Source: an uncultured Lachnospiraceae bacterium
Lineage (GTDB): Bacteria > Bacillota > Clostridia > Lachnospirales > Lachnospiraceae
Assembly: GCA_910586755.1 (NCBI GenBank)
Contig: CAJUJM010000111.1
Span: 62,001 to 126,000, forward strand
Reading direction: 5' to 3'
Length of the DNA: 64,000 bases
Positions 52,999-63,740 of this stretch are shown piece by piece. Position 1 is the stretch's first letter, and each line of letters opens with the position of its first letter. The notes beneath the pieces are model-generated. The model did no database searches. It saw nothing but the letters and a program-made list of their open reading frames with translations, and was not told the origin of the DNA. The position numbers and the translations under genes were made by a program.

Positions 52999-53655
52999 AT
53001 GGAAAAATTGATGAAGGATTTAGATGAGATAGTGAGGAAATATAATCAGCAGGAAGCGGAATGGCAAGAAAAAATAGAGGCGGTAGATAACTTGTCTGAG
53101 ATTTCCGATTCGGAACTTAGAAAACTGCTGAATGAGGTTGTGCGGATTATAAGGCAACTGCTGAAGGAGGCTCCTTTTGAAGAGGCTGAAAAAAAGCTGA
53201 AAAAGGTTTTGCCAAAAAAATTAGAGGAAAAGGTAGTAAAGCTTGCACATCAGTCATTAAAGGGGTACTATGCCTTGGCCCCTGTACGGGCTCTGGAGAA
53301 AGAGAGACTGGAAGGAGCTGTCAGCCTGATTACCCTCATATTTAATAAATATATATTACGTTATGAAAAAGATTTCTTTTTATTTGGATCTGAATACAAC
53401 ATAGAAGAAAGTCAGCTGAAAAAAATCGCAGAAAGTATGGATAGTCTGGTGTCTTTTTATGTCCAGAGCCACTATAGCCGGCGGATGATTATAGGAGATC
53501 TCAAAGATGAAACAGGACTTATGGATGCAACAATAGAGTCTGTGGCAGACTTAATTGAAGAAAATTATCAAAAATTACAGTTTAATGAAATACTGGATCA
53601 ATTGCGGTATCTGGACAGCCGCGTTTCTGAATTAGAGTCCTACGAAACAAAATAA
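52999..53655 (+). CDS. Helical cytoplasmic protein of unknown function
   Basis: A 218-residue protein from ATG 52999 (AGGTGA site); a GTG at 52990 is the alternative. It is almost fully helical and highly charged, with a coiled-coil start (residues 1-40) and a lysine-rich central part (EEAEKKLKKVLPKKLEEKVV). The region SQLKKIAESMDSLVSFYVQ and what follows (DETGLMDATIESVADLIEEN) could be a helix-turn-helix-like domain. No membrane segment or catalytic motif is seen. It ends the cassette, 17 bases after the winged-helix gene, and shares its AT-rich base use. Confidence 0.65.
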   Translation: MEKLMKDLDEIVRKYNQQEAEWQEKIEAVDNLSEISDSELRKLLNEVVRIIRQLLKEAPFEEAEKKLKKVLPKKLEEKVVKLAHQSLKGYYALAPVRALEKERLEGAVSLITLIFNKYILRYEKDFFLFGSEYNIEESQLKKIAESMDSLVSFYVQSHYSRRMIIGDLKDETGLMDATIESVADLIEENYQKLQFNEILDQLRYLDSRVSELESYETK

Positions 53656-53707
53656 AAGAGTTAGATTTTGAGAGGTAGATTATCATATCACTGCCCCATT
53701 TAAAAAG

Positions 53708-53766
53708 AAACCGTCCCATGGAGTTTCCGGCTTAAAACTTGAATTCCATGGAACAGTCTCTTTGTT
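53708..53766 (+). terminator. Imperfect terminator after the cassette
   Basis: A long imperfect stem (GAAACCGTCCCATGGA with TCCATGGAACAGTCTC) ends in CTTTGTTTT. It lies between the cassette and the converging minus-strand gene and may serve both. Confidence 0.6.
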
Positions 53767-53777
53767 TTACACAAATC

Positions 53778-54236
53778 CTATTTATCCTTTTTCCAAAACA
53801 TCAGCTTGTCCTTTAAGCTTTTCTTAGGAGCAGCCTGAACGGACTTGCCGCGGACGCTCTTAAGATCGGTAATATAGAGGCCGCTGATAACCACTTTCGC
53901 CTCACTTTTAACAGGAAGAACCTGAAAAACCTTCTCATCCGCAATGAGAGTCACGATCTTGGGGCCTACCTTGGCTTTGACAATAGGCAGCTTCGCCCAG
54001 CGCATATACTTTGGCGTCTGTTCATAAACCATCTTGGGAAGGCCGGACTCTTTGATTTTTAATTTCTTCTTGTCGATTACCAGAATTGAGACAGTCTGTT
54101 TGGCAGCTTCCATCATAGACTGGGATGCGGCCTGCTTCTTTTCCAGCTTGCGCCCGAAATAGTACAGAAGTCCCAGAATGATTGCTGCAATAAGAAGGAT
54201 CCAGAGCAATACATTTAAAATTAAGTTCCAGTTCAT
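53778..54236 (-). CDS. Conserved single-pass membrane protein of unknown function
   Basis: A 152-residue protein with one N-terminal membrane segment (about residues 6-27, ILNVLLWILLIAAIILGLLY) followed by a charged linker and a strand-rich domain (TVSILVIDKKKLKIKESGLP, then VKAKVGPKIVTLIADEKVFQVLPV) facing the cytoplasm or outside; the basic C-terminal tail (KSLKDKLMFWKKDK) suggests the cytoplasmic side is likely for the tail. I do not recognise the family with certainty. The start has a GGAGGTATT site. It is divergent from rpoB. Confidence 0.7.
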   Translation of the reverse strand: MNWNLILNVLLWILLIAAIILGLLYYFGRKLEKKQAASQSMMEAAKQTVSILVIDKKKLKIKESGLPKMVYEQTPKYMRWAKLPIVKAKVGPKIVTLIADEKVFQVLPVKSEAKVVISGLYITDLKSVRGKSVQAAPKKSLKDKLMFWKKDK

Positions 54237-54353
54237 GGGGCAATACCTCCAAATAGTTTCCTTATGTAAGGTTGTAACTGAATAGTTACATTAGATTATA
54301 CCATTTACAGGGGAAAAAGGCAAGCGAAAGAGAGAATTGTAAAAAAGTTGCAC

Positions 54354-54382
54354 TTGACAGATTGACAATCATGTGATAAACT
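54354..54382 (+). promoter_or_regulatory. Promoter of rpoB-rpoC
   Basis: Perfect TTGACA (54354-54359), 17 bases, TAAACT (54377-54382). A leader of about 85 bases with a small GC-rich hairpin region follows. A dedicated promoter fits the absence of rplJ-rplL upstream. Confidence 0.7.
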
Positions 54383-54476
54383 GGAATGTGCACTATTGTG
54401 GCGTCCTGGGCTTTCAAGGGTCAAGTGCGCCCAAAAGTAAATCGTGACAAGAAAAGAAAACAGGGGTGAAACGTCA

Positions 54477-57400
54477 ATGGAGAAAAGCAAGATGCGTCCG
54501 GTGCCGGCCGGTAAGAGCGTAAGAATGAGCTTCTCGGGACAAAAAGAAGTTTTAGAGATGCCAAACCTGATTGAGATTCAGAAAAACTCCTATCAGTGGT
54601 TCTTAGACGAAGGACTCAAGGAAGTATTTGAAGACATCTCTCCGATTGCAGATTTTGCAGGCCATCTCAGCCTGGAATTTGTAGACTTCACATTATGTAA
54701 AGACGATATTAAATACACCATCGAAGAATGCAAAGAGAGGGACGCTACTTATGCAGCACCTTTAAAGGTAAGGGTGAGGCTTTGCAACAAAGATAAAGAC
54801 GAGATCAATGAACACGAGATTTTCATGGGTGATCTTCCGCTCATGACTGACACAGGTTCTTTTGTAATCAACGGCGCAGAGCGTGTTATTGTAAGCCAGT
54901 TGGTTCGTTCACCGGGCATCTACTACGGCGTTGCACATGACAAAGTAGGAAAGGAGCTGTACAGCTGTACGGTAATCCCCAACCGCGGCGCGTGGCTGGA
55001 GTATGAGACGGATTCCAACGACATCTTTTATGTACGGGTAGATCGTACCAGAAAGGTTCCGGTAACAGTTCTGATTCGTGCCCTGGGCTTCGGGACTAAT
55101 GCAGAGATTATTGAGTTGTTTGGCGAAGAGCCAAAATTATTAGCCAGCTTTGGTAAGGATACCTCCGATAATTACCAGGATGGCTTATTAGAGTTATATA
55201 AAAAGATTCGTCCGGGCGAACCGTTGTCCGTTGATAGTGCAGAAAGCTTGCTTAACAGTATGTTCTTCGACCCCAGAAGATATGACTTGGCAAAAGTAGG
55301 CCGTTATAAATTTAATAAAAAGCTGGCGTTTAAGAACCGCATTAAAGGCCATATTCTGGCGGAAGATGTGGTAGACACCACCACCGGCGAAATCCTGGCA
55401 GAGGCCGGCGCTAAGCTGGATAAGGAAATGGCAGACAGGATCCAAAATGCGGCAGTTCCCTTTGTATGGATTGAGGGGCCGGAACGCAAACAGAAGGTTC
55501 TTTCTAATATGATGGTAGATATTTCCTCCTATGTTCCTTTTGATCCGGCAGAAGCAGGGATTACGGAGTTAGTATACTACCCGGCATTAGAGCCTATCCT
55601 GTCAGAAGTTGGAACTTCTGACATAGACGAATTAAAAGCAACCATCCGCCGCAGCATCCACGAGCTGATCCCCAAGCATATTACCAAGGAAGATATCCTG
55701 GCGTCTATTAACTATAATATGCATCTTGAGGAAGAGGTGGGAACCGCAGATGATATCGATCATTTGGGCAACCGCCGGATCCGCGCCGTAGGCGAGCTGC
55801 TTCAGAACCAGTACCGCATTGGTCTGTCCCGTATGGAGCGTGTGGTAAGGGAGCGTATGACAACTCAGGACATGGAGGGAATTACACCCCAGTCCTTAAT
55901 AAATATTAAACCTGTAACCGCGGCGGTAAAGGAGTTCTTTGGAAGTTCCCAGCTGTCCCAGTTTATGGATCAGAATAACCCGCTGGCGGAGCTGACCCAC
56001 AAGAGACGTCTGTCCGCACTGGGCCCTGGTGGTTTGTCCAGAGACCGTGCGGGATTTGAGGTTCGGGACGTACACTATACCCATTATGGACGTATGTGCC
56101 CTATCGAGACCCCTGAAGGTCCCAATATCGGTCTGATCAACTCTCTTGCAACCTATGCAAGAGTCAACGAGTATGGCTTCATTGAGGCGCCCTACCGTGT
56201 ATTGGATAAGAGCGATCCCATGAATCCGGTGGTAACCGATGAGGTAGTATACCTGACTGCTGACGAAGAGGACAACTTTGTGGTAGCACAGGCAAATGAG
56301 CCGTTAGATGCAGACGGGCATTTTGTCAATAACAATGTTTCTGGACGTTACAGAGATGAGACTTCTGCTTTTCAGAAGAAGGCTATTGATCTGATGGACG
56401 TTTCTCCCAAGATGGTATTTTCCGTGGCAACTTCCATGATTCCCTTCCTGGAAAACGACGATGCAAACCGCGCCCTTATGGGCTCCAACATGCAGCGTCA
56501 GGCAGTTCCGCTTTTAGCGACAGAAGCCCCGGTAGTGGGCACTGGTATTGAGGGAAAAGCCGCCGTTGACTCCGGCGTCTGCGTAGTGGCCAAAAATTCC
56601 GGAGTGGTAGAGCGATCCGCTTCCAATGAGATTATTATTAAGAGAGATTCCGACGGCAATCGGGATGTATACCATTTAACCAAGTTTAAGAGAAGTAACC
56701 AGTCTAACTGCTACAACCAGAAGCCCATTGTATTTAAGGGCAACCACGTACAGGCCGGCGAGGTTATCGCCGACGGCCCGTCTACCTCTCAGGGGGAAAT
56801 TGCGCTGGGCAAGAATCCTCTTATCGGATTTATGACCTGGGAAGGCTACAACTACGAGGATGCAGTACTTCTTAGCGAGCGTCTGGTGCAGGAAGACGTT
56901 TATACTTCTGTTCACATTGAAGAATACGAGGCAGAGGCCCGGGATACAAAGCTGGGACCGGAGGAAATTACCCGGGACGTTCCTGGCGTGGGCGAGGATG
57001 CATTAAAAGATCTGGATGAGAGAGGAATCATTCGAATCGGCGCTGAGGTTCGCGCCGGTGATATTCTGGTTGGCAAGGTAACTCCCAAGGGAGAAACCGA
57101 GCTGACTGCTGAGGAACGTCTGCTCCGCGCTATTTTCGGTGAGAAAGCAAGAGAAGTAAGAGATACTTCCTTGAAAGTACCTCATGGCGCATACGGTATT
57201 ATTGTAGACGCCAAGGTGTTTACCAGAGAAAACGGCGATGAGCTGTCACCAGGCGTAAACGAGACTGTTCGAATCTATATTGCTCAGAAGAGAAAAATCT
57301 CGGTAGGTGATAAGATGGCAGGCCGTCATGGAAACAAGGGTGTTGTTTCCCGCGTGCTTCCGGTTGAGGATATGCCTTTCCTGCCTAACGGACGTCCTTT

Positions 57401-58364
57401 AGACATTGTGCTGAATCCCCTGGGCGTGCCTTCCCGTATGAATATTGGACAGGTATTGGAGATTCACTTGAGCCTTGCATCCAGAGCGTTGGGCTTTAAC
57501 ATTGCAACTCCGGTATTTGATGGGGCTAACGAGAATGACATTATGAATACCCTGGATATTGCCAATGATTATGTAAATGGAACCTGGGAAGACTTCCAGG
57601 AGAAATATAACGACGTATTAGACTCCCGGGTTATGGATTATTTAGGAAGCCATCTGGAACACAGAGCTCTCTGGAAAGGGGTTCCGCTGTCCAGAGACGG
57701 CAAGGTCCGCCTGAGGGACGGCCGTACCGGAGAATATTTTGACAGCCCGGTTACCATCGGACACATGCATTACTTAAAGCTCCACCATCTGGTAGACGAT
57801 AAGATTCATGCGCGTTCCACCGGACCATACTCCCTGGTAACCCAGCAGCCCCTGGGCGGTAAAGCTCAGTTTGGCGGCCAGCGTTTCGGAGAGATGGAGG
57901 TTTGGGCTCTGGAGGCATACGGCGCATCTTATACCTTACAGGAGATCCTGACAGTTAAGTCTGATGACGTGGTAGGGCGTGTAAAGACCTATGAGGCCAT
58001 TATTAAAGGTGAAAACATCCCGGAGCCGGGTATTCCGGAATCCTTCAAGGTACTTTTAAAAGAGCTCCAGTCCTTAGGCCTGGATGTAAGAGTGCTGCGT
58101 GAAGACAACACAGAGGTTGAAATGACCGAGAATATCGACTATGGAGATACCGATCTGCGCTCTATTATTGAGGGAGACCGCCACAGCCGCCAGGATGAGT
58201 CCTTTGGCAACTACGGCTATCAGGAGCAGGAGTTTAAGGACAACGAGCTGGTTGCCGTTGAAGATGATTATATAGAAGATTCGGATGCAGATGAGGATTC
58301 CGATATGGATTTTGACGATAGCTTTGATGCAGACGACGCTTCTGATTTTGATGAAAACGAATAG
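54477..58364 (+). CDS. rpoB: RNA polymerase beta subunit
   Basis: A 1295-residue beta subunit of RNA polymerase, with all main family segments. The rifampicin pocket (residues about 489-515, [15 protein letters not shown] then [13 protein letters not shown]) shows the ordinary sensitive-type residues, with no known resistance change. The strongly acidic tail (last 35 residues, many Asp and Glu) is longer than in most Bacillota. ATG 54477 has an AGGGGTGA site; the open frame starts earlier at 54444 with GTG but that adds only a short extension. rpoC follows 15 bases later. Confidence 0.98.
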   Translation: MEKSKMRPVPAGKSVRMSFSGQKEVLEMPNLIEIQKNSYQWFLDEGLKEVFEDISPIADFAGHLSLEFVDFTLCKDDIKYTIEECKERDATYAAPLKVRVRLCNKDKDEINEHEIFMGDLPLMTDTGSFVINGAERVIVSQLVRSPGIYYGVAHDKVGKELYSCTVIPNRGAWLEYETDSNDIFYVRVDRTRKVPVTVLIRALGFGTNAEIIELFGEEPKLLASFGKDTSDNYQDGLLELYKKIRPGEPLSVDSAESLLNSMFFDPRRYDLAKVGRYKFNKKLAFKNRIKGHILAEDVVDTTTGEILAEAGAKLDKEMADRIQNAAVPFVWIEGPERKQKVLSNMMVDISSYVPFDPAEAGITELVYYPALEPILSEVGTSDIDELKATIRRSIHELIPKHITKEDILASINYNMHLEEEVGTADDIDHLGNRRIRAVGELLQNQYRIGLSRMERVVRERMTTQDMEGITPQSLINIKPVTAAVKEFFGSSQLSQFMDQNNPLAELTHKRRLSALGPGGLSRDRAGFEVRDVHYTHYGRMCPIETPEGPNIGLINSLATYARVNEYGFIEAPYRVLDKSDPMNPVVTDEVVYLTADEEDNFVVAQANEPLDADGHFVNNNVSGRYRDETSAFQKKAIDLMDVSPKMVFSVATSMIPFLENDDANRALMGSNMQRQAVPLLATEAPVVGTGIEGKAAVDSGVCVVAKNSGVVERSASNEIIIKRDSDGNRDVYHLTKFKRSNQSNCYNQKPIVFKGNHVQAGEVIADGPSTSQGEIALGKNPLIGFMTWEGYNYEDAVLLSERLVQEDVYTSVHIEEYEAEARDTKLGPEEITRDVPGVGEDALKDLDERGIIRIGAEVRAGDILVGKVTPKGETELTAEERLLRAIFGEKAREVRDTSLKVPHGAYGIIVDAKVFTRENGDELSPGVNETVRIYIAQKRKISVGDKMAGRHGNKGVVSRVLPVEDMPFLPNGRPLDIVLNPLGVPSRMNIGQVLEIHLSLASRALGFNIATPVFDGANENDIMNTLDIANDYVNGTWEDFQEKYNDVLDSRVMDYLGSHLEHRALWKGVPLSRDGKVRLRDGRTGEYFDSPVTIGHMHYLKLHHLVDDKIHARSTGPYSLVTQQPLGGKAQFGGQRFGEMEVWALEAYGASYTLQEILTVKSDDVVGRVKTYEAIIKGENIPEPGIPESFKVLLKELQSLGLDVRVLREDNTEVEMTENIDYGDTDLRSIIEGDRHSRQDESFGNYGYQEQEFKDNELVAVEDDYIEDSDADEDSDMDFDDSFDADDASDFDENE

Positions 58365-58379
58365 AAGGGAGTACCGCTC

Positions 58380-61300
58380 ATGCCAGAGACAAATGAAACT
58401 TATCAGCCGTTGACTTTTGATGCAATTAAAATCGGCCTGGCTTCTCCGGAAAAGATTTTAGAGTGGTCTCACGGCGAGGTAAAGAAGCCGGAGACCATTA
58501 ATTACAGAACTCTGAAACCGGAAAAGGACGGTCTGTTTTGCGAGAAAATCTTTGGCCCTACCAAGGATTGGGAATGTCATTGCGGCAAATATAAAAAGAT
58601 TCGTTACAAAGGCGTTATCTGCGACCGCTGTGGTGTCGAGGTAACAAAAGCAAGTGTTCGTAGAGAGCGGGTAGGCCATATTACCCTGGCAGCTCCGGTA
58701 TCTCATATCTGGTATTTTAAGGGAATTCCCAGCCGTATGGGCTTGATCCTGGACATTTCCCCCAGAACACTGGAGAAGGTTCTGTATTTTGCTTCCTACG
58801 TAGTACTGGATCCCGGCCAGACCAGCCTTCAGTATAAGCAGGTCCTGTCTGAGAAGGAATACCGGGAAGAAACGGAAAAATACGGCTATGGAGCTTTCCG
58901 TGTGGGAATGGGAGCTGAGGCTATCCAGGAGATCCTGCAGGCCATTGACCTGGAGAAAGACTCGGCAGATTTAAGAAAACAGTTAAAGGAGTCTACCGGT
59001 CAAAAGCGCGCCCGCATTATCAAGCGCCTGGAGGTGGTGGAGGCATTCCGCAATTCCGGCAACAAGCCGGAGTGGATGATTATGACTGTAATTCCGGTAA
59101 TTCCCCCGGATATCCGACCAATGGTACAGTTGGACGGCGGCCGCTTCGCAACCTCTGACTTAAATGATCTGTACAGAAGAATTATTAACCGTAACAACCG
59201 TCTGGCCCGTCTTTTGGAGCTGGGAGCTCCGGATATTATTGTCCGCAACGAGAAGCGTATGCTTCAGGAAGCGGTAGACGCCCTTATTGATAACGGCCGC
59301 CGGGGCAGGCCCGTAACCGGTCCGGGAAACCGTGCTTTAAAGTCCTTGTCTGATATGTTAAAAGGCAAGCAGGGCCGTTTCCGTCAGAACCTGTTAGGCA
59401 AGCGAGTTGACTATTCCGGCCGTTCTGTTATTGTAGTAGGCCCTGAATTAAAAATTTATCAGTGCGGCCTTCCCAAAGAGATGGCCATTGAGCTGTTTAA
59501 ACCTTTTGTTATGAAGGAGCTGGTTTCCAATGGAACTGCCCACAACATCAAAAATGCCAAAAAGATGGTGGAGCGCCTTCAGCCCGAGGTTTGGGATGTA
59601 TTAGAGGATGTAATTAAAGAGCACCCGGTTATGTTAAACCGTGCTCCTACCCTGCACCGTTTGGGCATCCAGGCTTTTGAGCCTATTCTGGTAGAAGGGA
59701 AAGCTATTAAGCTGCATCCCTTGGTATGTACCGCATTTAACGCCGATTTTGACGGCGACCAGATGGCAGTCCATCTGCCCTTGTCTGTAGAAGCTCAGGC
59801 AGAGTGCCGTTTTATGCTGCTGTCTCCCAACAACCTGTTAAAGCCCTCTGACGGCGGCCCTGTGGCAGTTCCGTCTCAGGATATGGTTTTGGGAATTTAT
59901 TACCTGACCCAGGAGAGACCTGGCGCAGAAGGCGAGGGTATGATCTTCAGAAGCGTCAATGAGGCGATTCTGGCATATGAGAACAAGGCGGTTACTCTTC
60001 ACTCCAGAGTAAAGGTACGTGTTCAGAAAACCATGCCAGACGGCACTGTAAAGTCCGGTATTGTAGAGTCTACAGTGGGCCGCTTTATTTTCAACGAGAT
60101 CGTTCCTCAGGATTTGGGTTTTGTAGACAGAAGCGCAGAAGGCAACGAGCTCTTACTGGAAGTTGATTTCCACGTAGGAAAGAAGCAGCTGAAGCAGATT
60201 TTGGAAAAAGTTATCAACGTACACGGCGCAACCCAGACTGCCGTAACTTTGGATGACATCAAGGCCATTGGCTATAAATATTCCACCAGAGCAGCCATGA
60301 CTGTATCCATTTCCGATATGACTGTGCCTGCGTCCAAGAAACAGCTGATTGCTGACGCACAGGCAACAGTTGACCAGATTGCAAAGAACTTCCGGCGTGG
60401 CTTGATTACAGAAGAAGAGCGCTATAAAGAGGTTATTGAAACCTGGAAAAATACTGACGATCAGTTGACCCATGATCTGTTAACCGGGCTTGATAAATAC
60501 AACAACATTTATATGATGGCTGACTCCGGAGCCCGTGGTTCCGACAAGCAGATTAAGCAGCTGGCAGGTATGCGTGGCTTGATGGCAGATACCACCGGCC
60601 ACACCATTGAGCTACCGATTAAGTCTAACTTCCGTGAAGGTCTGGACGTACTGGAGTACTTTATTTCCGCACATGGAGCCCGGAAAGGTCTGTCCGATAC
60701 TGCGCTTCGTACTGCTGACTCCGGTTATCTGACCAGACGTCTGGTAGATGTTTCCCAGGATTTAATTGTCCGGGAAACCGACTGCTGTGAGGGCAAAGAG
60801 CCTCCGTTTATGGAGATTAAGGCTTTTGTAGATGGGCAGGAAGTAATTGAGAGCTTAGAAGAACGCCTTACCGGGCGGTATATCGCAGAGACCATTACGG
60901 ATCCGGATACCGGAGAAGTTGTGGTTAAGGCCAACCATATGTGCACCCCCAAACGTGCAGCAGCTGTTATGAAGGTATTAAAGAAGCTGGGGAGAGATTC
61001 CGTCAAGATCCGTACCGTATTAAGCTGCAAGTCCCATATCGGCGTATGTGCAAAATGCTACGGAGCCAACATGGCAACCGGTCAGCCTGTACAGGTTGGC
61101 GAGGCTGTCGGCATTATTGCGGCACAGTCCATTGGCGAACCGGGTACTCAGCTTACCATGCGTACCTTCCACACCGGCGGCGTTGCAGGCGGCGATATTA
61201 CCCAGGGTCTTCCCCGTGTAGAGGAGCTTTTCGAGGCGCGCAAGCCAAAAGGACTTGCGATTATATCCGAATTTGGCGGCGTAGTTGCAATTAAGGACAC

Positions 61301-62033
61301 CAAAAAGAAACGAGAGATTACCATTACCGATAACGAGTCCGGAAGTTCCAAGACTTACCTGATTCCCTATGGATCCAGAATCAAGGTTCAGGATGGCCAG
61401 GTGATTGAGGCCGGCGATGAGCTGACAGAAGGTAGTGTAAATCCCCACGATATCTTAAAGATTAAAGGCGTCCGCGCCGTACAGGATTATATGATCCAGG
61501 AAGTACAGCGTGTATACCGCCTCCAGGGTGTGGAGATCAACGATAAGCACGTGGAAATGATTGTACGCCAGATGCTGAAAAAGATTAAGATCGAGGAAAG
61601 CGGCGACAGCGATGTGCTGCCGGGCGTATCCATGGATGTATTGGATTACAACGATATGAACGAAAGACTGATCGAAGAAGGCAAGCAGCCGGCAGAGGGC
61701 AAGCAGGTTATGCTGGGCATCACCAAGGCTTCTCTGGCAACCGATTCCTTCTTATCCGCAGCATCCTTCCAGGAGACCACAAAAGTCTTAACCGAAGCTG
61801 CCATCAATGGCAAAATTGATAAGCTTATCGGCCTGAAAGAAAACGTAATAATCGGTAAACTGATTCCTGCCGGAACCGGCATGAAGCGCTACCGTAACGT
61901 TCATCTCAGCACAGATGTAGAAGAGACAGAAGAGATTGTTCTTGAAGAGGAAGAGATTCCTGTAGAGGCAGAAGAATTCGATCAGATGGAAGATGCAGAA
62001 GAAGTTCTGGATTTTGCAGAAGATGAGATTTAA
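58380..62033 (+). CDS. rpoC: RNA polymerase beta-prime subunit
   Basis: A 1217-residue beta-prime subunit with the catalytic magnesium loop NADFDGDQM (Asp456, 458 and 460), the N-terminal zinc site (Cys66, 68, 81 and 84) and a second cysteine cluster around [13 protein letters not shown]. The bridge helix and trigger loop segments ([16 protein letters not shown]) are intact. No intein or insertion is seen. Like rpoB, it ends in an acidic tail (about 35 residues, with [16 protein letters not shown]). The start has a GAAGGGAG site. A terminator follows, so the operon is only rpoB-rpoC. Confidence 0.98.
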   Translation: MPETNETYQPLTFDAIKIGLASPEKILEWSHGEVKKPETINYRTLKPEKDGLFCEKIFGPTKDWECHCGKYKKIRYKGVICDRCGVEVTKASVRRERVGHITLAAPVSHIWYFKGIPSRMGLILDISPRTLEKVLYFASYVVLDPGQTSLQYKQVLSEKEYREETEKYGYGAFRVGMGAEAIQEILQAIDLEKDSADLRKQLKESTGQKRARIIKRLEVVEAFRNSGNKPEWMIMTVIPVIPPDIRPMVQLDGGRFATSDLNDLYRRIINRNNRLARLLELGAPDIIVRNEKRMLQEAVDALIDNGRRGRPVTGPGNRALKSLSDMLKGKQGRFRQNLLGKRVDYSGRSVIVVGPELKIYQCGLPKEMAIELFKPFVMKELVSNGTAHNIKNAKKMVERLQPEVWDVLEDVIKEHPVMLNRAPTLHRLGIQAFEPILVEGKAIKLHPLVCTAFNADFDGDQMAVHLPLSVEAQAECRFMLLSPNNLLKPSDGGPVAVPSQDMVLGIYYLTQERPGAEGEGMIFRSVNEAILAYENKAVTLHSRVKVRVQKTMPDGTVKSGIVESTVGRFIFNEIVPQDLGFVDRSAEGNELLLEVDFHVGKKQLKQILEKVINVHGATQTAVTLDDIKAIGYKYSTRAAMTVSISDMTVPASKKQLIADAQATVDQIAKNFRRGLITEEERYKEVIETWKNTDDQLTHDLLTGLDKYNNIYMMADSGARGSDKQIKQLAGMRGLMADTTGHTIELPIKSNFREGLDVLEYFISAHGARKGLSDTALRTADSGYLTRRLVDVSQDLIVRETDCCEGKEPPFMEIKAFVDGQEVIESLEERLTGRYIAETITDPDTGEVVVKANHMCTPKRAAAVMKVLKKLGRDSVKIRTVLSCKSHIGVCAKCYGANMATGQPVQVGEAVGIIAAQSIGEPGTQLTMRTFHTGGVAGGDITQGLPRVEELFEARKPKGLAIISEFGGVVAIKDTKKKREITITDNESGSSKTYLIPYGSRIKVQDGQVIEAGDELTEGSVNPHDILKIKGVRAVQDYMIQEVQRVYRLQGVEINDKHVEMIVRQMLKKIKIEESGDSDVLPGVSMDVLDYNDMNERLIEEGKQPAEGKQVMLGITKASLATDSFLSAASFQETTKVLTEAAINGKIDKLIGLKENVIIGKLIPAGTGMKRYRNVHLSTDVEETEEIVLEEEEIPVEAEEFDQMEDAEEVLDFAEDEI

Positions 62034-62067
62034 ATAGTTTGGAAGAGACAGACTTATAGAAAAAAAG

Positions 62068-62110
62068 AAAAGGCATCCACCGGAAGCGATTCCGGGGCGG
62101 ATGCCTTTTT
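62068..62110 (+). terminator. Intrinsic terminator of rpoBC
   Basis: Arms AAAAGGCATCC and GGATGCCTTTT pair perfectly, with an inner CCGGAA/TTCCGG stem, and a T-run follows. It lies between the convergent rpoC and the minus-strand gene and could serve both. Confidence 0.88.
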
Positions 62111-62113
62111 GAG

Positions 62114-62443
62114 CTATAATGGGCCTAAGTAAGTCTGCAACTGTGCAAAAAGACCGCTTAAAGCCGGGATGGCTACAGGGGCTATGGTAATATAGTCAGC
62201 CAAAATAGACGCAAAATGATTCAATTTATTAAAGGGAACGGATTTTTGATTACTCAAGTCCTGCCGGATAGATTTAAGCTCTTCCTGCAGCTCTTCAGAT
62301 AAGGGCTGCTTCGAAATCTCTTCCAAGACTTTGGAAAGATCGGAAAGAGGGATTTGGGAAGAAGCAGAACCTACTTGGCTAACATTTTCAGCCTTCTCTA
62401 CAATCTGGACATATTTTGCGTTAGGTAAATTATATTTTGCCAT
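62114..62443 (-). CDS. Possible nested gene from an internal start (109 residues)
   Basis: Inside the previous frame, ATG 62443 is preceded by GAAAGGAGACTTAATT, one of the best ribosome sites in the neighbourhood. Translation from here would give a 109-residue protein starting MAKYNLPNAKYVQIVEKAEN, with a charged helical middle (LSEELQEELKSIRQDL) and a hydrophobic C-terminal stretch (LADYITIAPVAIPALSGLFA). Whether it is made separately, or the frame is one fused protein, cannot be decided from sequence alone. Small proteins with such a strand start and hydrophobic end occur beside conflict-system genes; this is a loose analogy. Confidence 0.45.
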   Translation of the reverse strand: MAKYNLPNAKYVQIVEKAENVSQVGSASSQIPLSDLSKVLEEISKQPLSEELQEELKSIRQDLSNQKSVPFNKLNHFASILADYITIAPVAIPALSGLFAQLQTYLGPL

Positions 62444-63634
62444 AATTAAGTCTCCTTTCGTGGGATCCCCTTGAGGGGAGAGAATAATGTTTGGTACTAA
62501 TACGGGGACAAAAGATAAATGTAATACAAGTCTTTGAAAAGGCGAATCAGGAGTAAGCTGTACAGGCAAATCAGGATGTTTATAGATATAGTTACAAATA
62601 TACTTTCTGGTTTGAGAGTCATTACGAATTTCCTGATTAAGCAATTCCAAAAAACTTCCGTCAGAGTTGTTATGTGCATTTTCTATAAAGTAAGCAGTTA
62701 AAATCTGTCTGACAGAATCATCAAGCTGTAGTTGATACCATCGGATTATAAAAGGCACATAATCCGGATGACAGGGAATTTGAAAAAGGAACTTGGCAAG
62801 TCCCTCCTGAGCACTGCGGTTAAAATGATTTTCACTGGCACTGCGGAGCTGACAACAGACAAACTGAGGATCAATAGCTTGATGCATAGCTTGCCCCTGC
62901 AACAAAAAGTACCACTTTAAAGTATCATTTTCATAGTCCGAAGGGCTGCCAAGTTTTTCTGATAAATCAGAAGGAAAAAAATTACCGTGGGTATATAGAC
63001 TCCACATACCATATTCTTGCAGATTTGGATCGGAGCAGGAAGTCAAGTCAATCATAAATCCCTGGGGAATTGAGATCTGCCTGTGGGCGGCAAGCTGGCC
63101 ATAACCATACAATTTAGTAGACCAGGATAATTCTTGCAGGGATGGACTGGAAAGCCTGGAAAGCTCCTGAATTTCTAAAGAGGTTAAAGGCTCTTTGGAA
63201 AAAAGCGCAATAGAAGAATTAAGCCGTTTGCCGTTGATTGAATTTAAGCAGGGGTTAAAACGGGAAGCAAATTTGACTATTTCGGTTAGTTCCTTTTTTG
63301 AGTATTGCGTTGATAGAGCAGCAAGAATCCAGTTAATATTCTCGTAATTAGTTTCTTCTTTAAGTTGCTTTAAACAGATTGAGATGATAGAGGGAGTGTT
63401 GATATATGCAGCCAGATGGTAAGCCCACTTTTTTACCTTACTGTTGGAAGAAGACAGTAAAGGTGTTAAATGCTTTTCCGCCTTCTTTGCATAATGGCGG
63501 CTTATAATACGGCCCTTTGCCAACTCATTAAATAGATTTTGTGCGCCGCTGCGCTGAAGATTCAGGTTGCGGCTCCCCATTTGTTCACAATAAGTAAAAA
63601 ATTCATATTCAGAAATCAGGACAGATTTTTTCAA
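62114..63634 (-). CDS. Helical-repeat (HEAT-like) protein of unknown function
   Basis: A protein of about 506 residues from a TTG start at 63634, which has an AAAGGTGG site eight bases upstream; GTG 63643 and 63646 overlap that site and are less likely. Residues 1 to about 390 are a chain of short helices (for example SNSKVKKWAYHLAAYINT, SPSLQELSWSTKLYGYG, SDPNLQEYGMWSLYTHG) that resemble HEAT-like repeats. The last 109 residues differ: a strand-like segment (YVQIVEKAENVSQVGS), a helix pair and a hydrophobic end. That part has its own strong start site. No function is recognised; AT-rich base use differs from rpoC. Confidence 0.65.
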   Translation of the reverse strand: MKKSVLISEYEFFTYCEQMGSRNLNLQRSGAQNLFNELAKGRIISRHYAKKAEKHLTPLLSSSNSKVKKWAYHLAAYINTPSIISICLKQLKEETNYENINWILAALSTQYSKKELTEIVKFASRFNPCLNSINGKRLNSSIALFSKEPLTSLEIQELSRLSSPSLQELSWSTKLYGYGQLAAHRQISIPQGFMIDLTSCSDPNLQEYGMWSLYTHGNFFPSDLSEKLGSPSDYENDTLKWYFLLQGQAMHQAIDPQFVCCQLRSASENHFNRSAQEGLAKFLFQIPCHPDYVPFIIRWYQLQLDDSVRQILTAYFIENAHNNSDGSFLELLNQEIRNDSQTRKYICNYIYKHPDLPVQLTPDSPFQRLVLHLSFVPVLVPNIILSPQGDPTKGDLIMAKYNLPNAKYVQIVEKAENVSQVGSASSQIPLSDLSKVLEEISKQPLSEELQEELKSIRQDLSNQKSVPFNKLNHFASILADYITIAPVAIPALSGLFAQLQTYLGPL

Positions 63635-63679
63635 AAGGAACACCACCTTTTAAGAGAATCAGAGAGATTTGAAAATGAA

Positions 63680-63718
63680 AGAGGGCGATGCAAAAGCAAA
63701 ATTTTTACAACGCCCCCT
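63680..63718 (-). terminator. Hairpin after the partial gene at the right edge
   Basis: On the minus strand, AGGGGGCGTTGTAAAA pairs with TTTTGCATCGCCCTCT (one mismatch, two G-U pairs), followed by TTTCATTTTC. It lies 22 bases after the stop of the partial gene. Confidence 0.6.
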
Positions 63719-63740
63719 GACAAACAGGTTTATATAGATA

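Noticed and set aside
53708..53766. Transposon end or attachment site flanking the nitrilase cassette
   Set aside because: The inverted repeat is imperfect, ends in a T-rich stretch like a terminator, and I see no matching sequence at the other side of the cassette.
55941..56022. Possible rifampicin-resistance change in rpoB
   Set aside because: All residues of the resistance region match the ordinary sensitive sequence.
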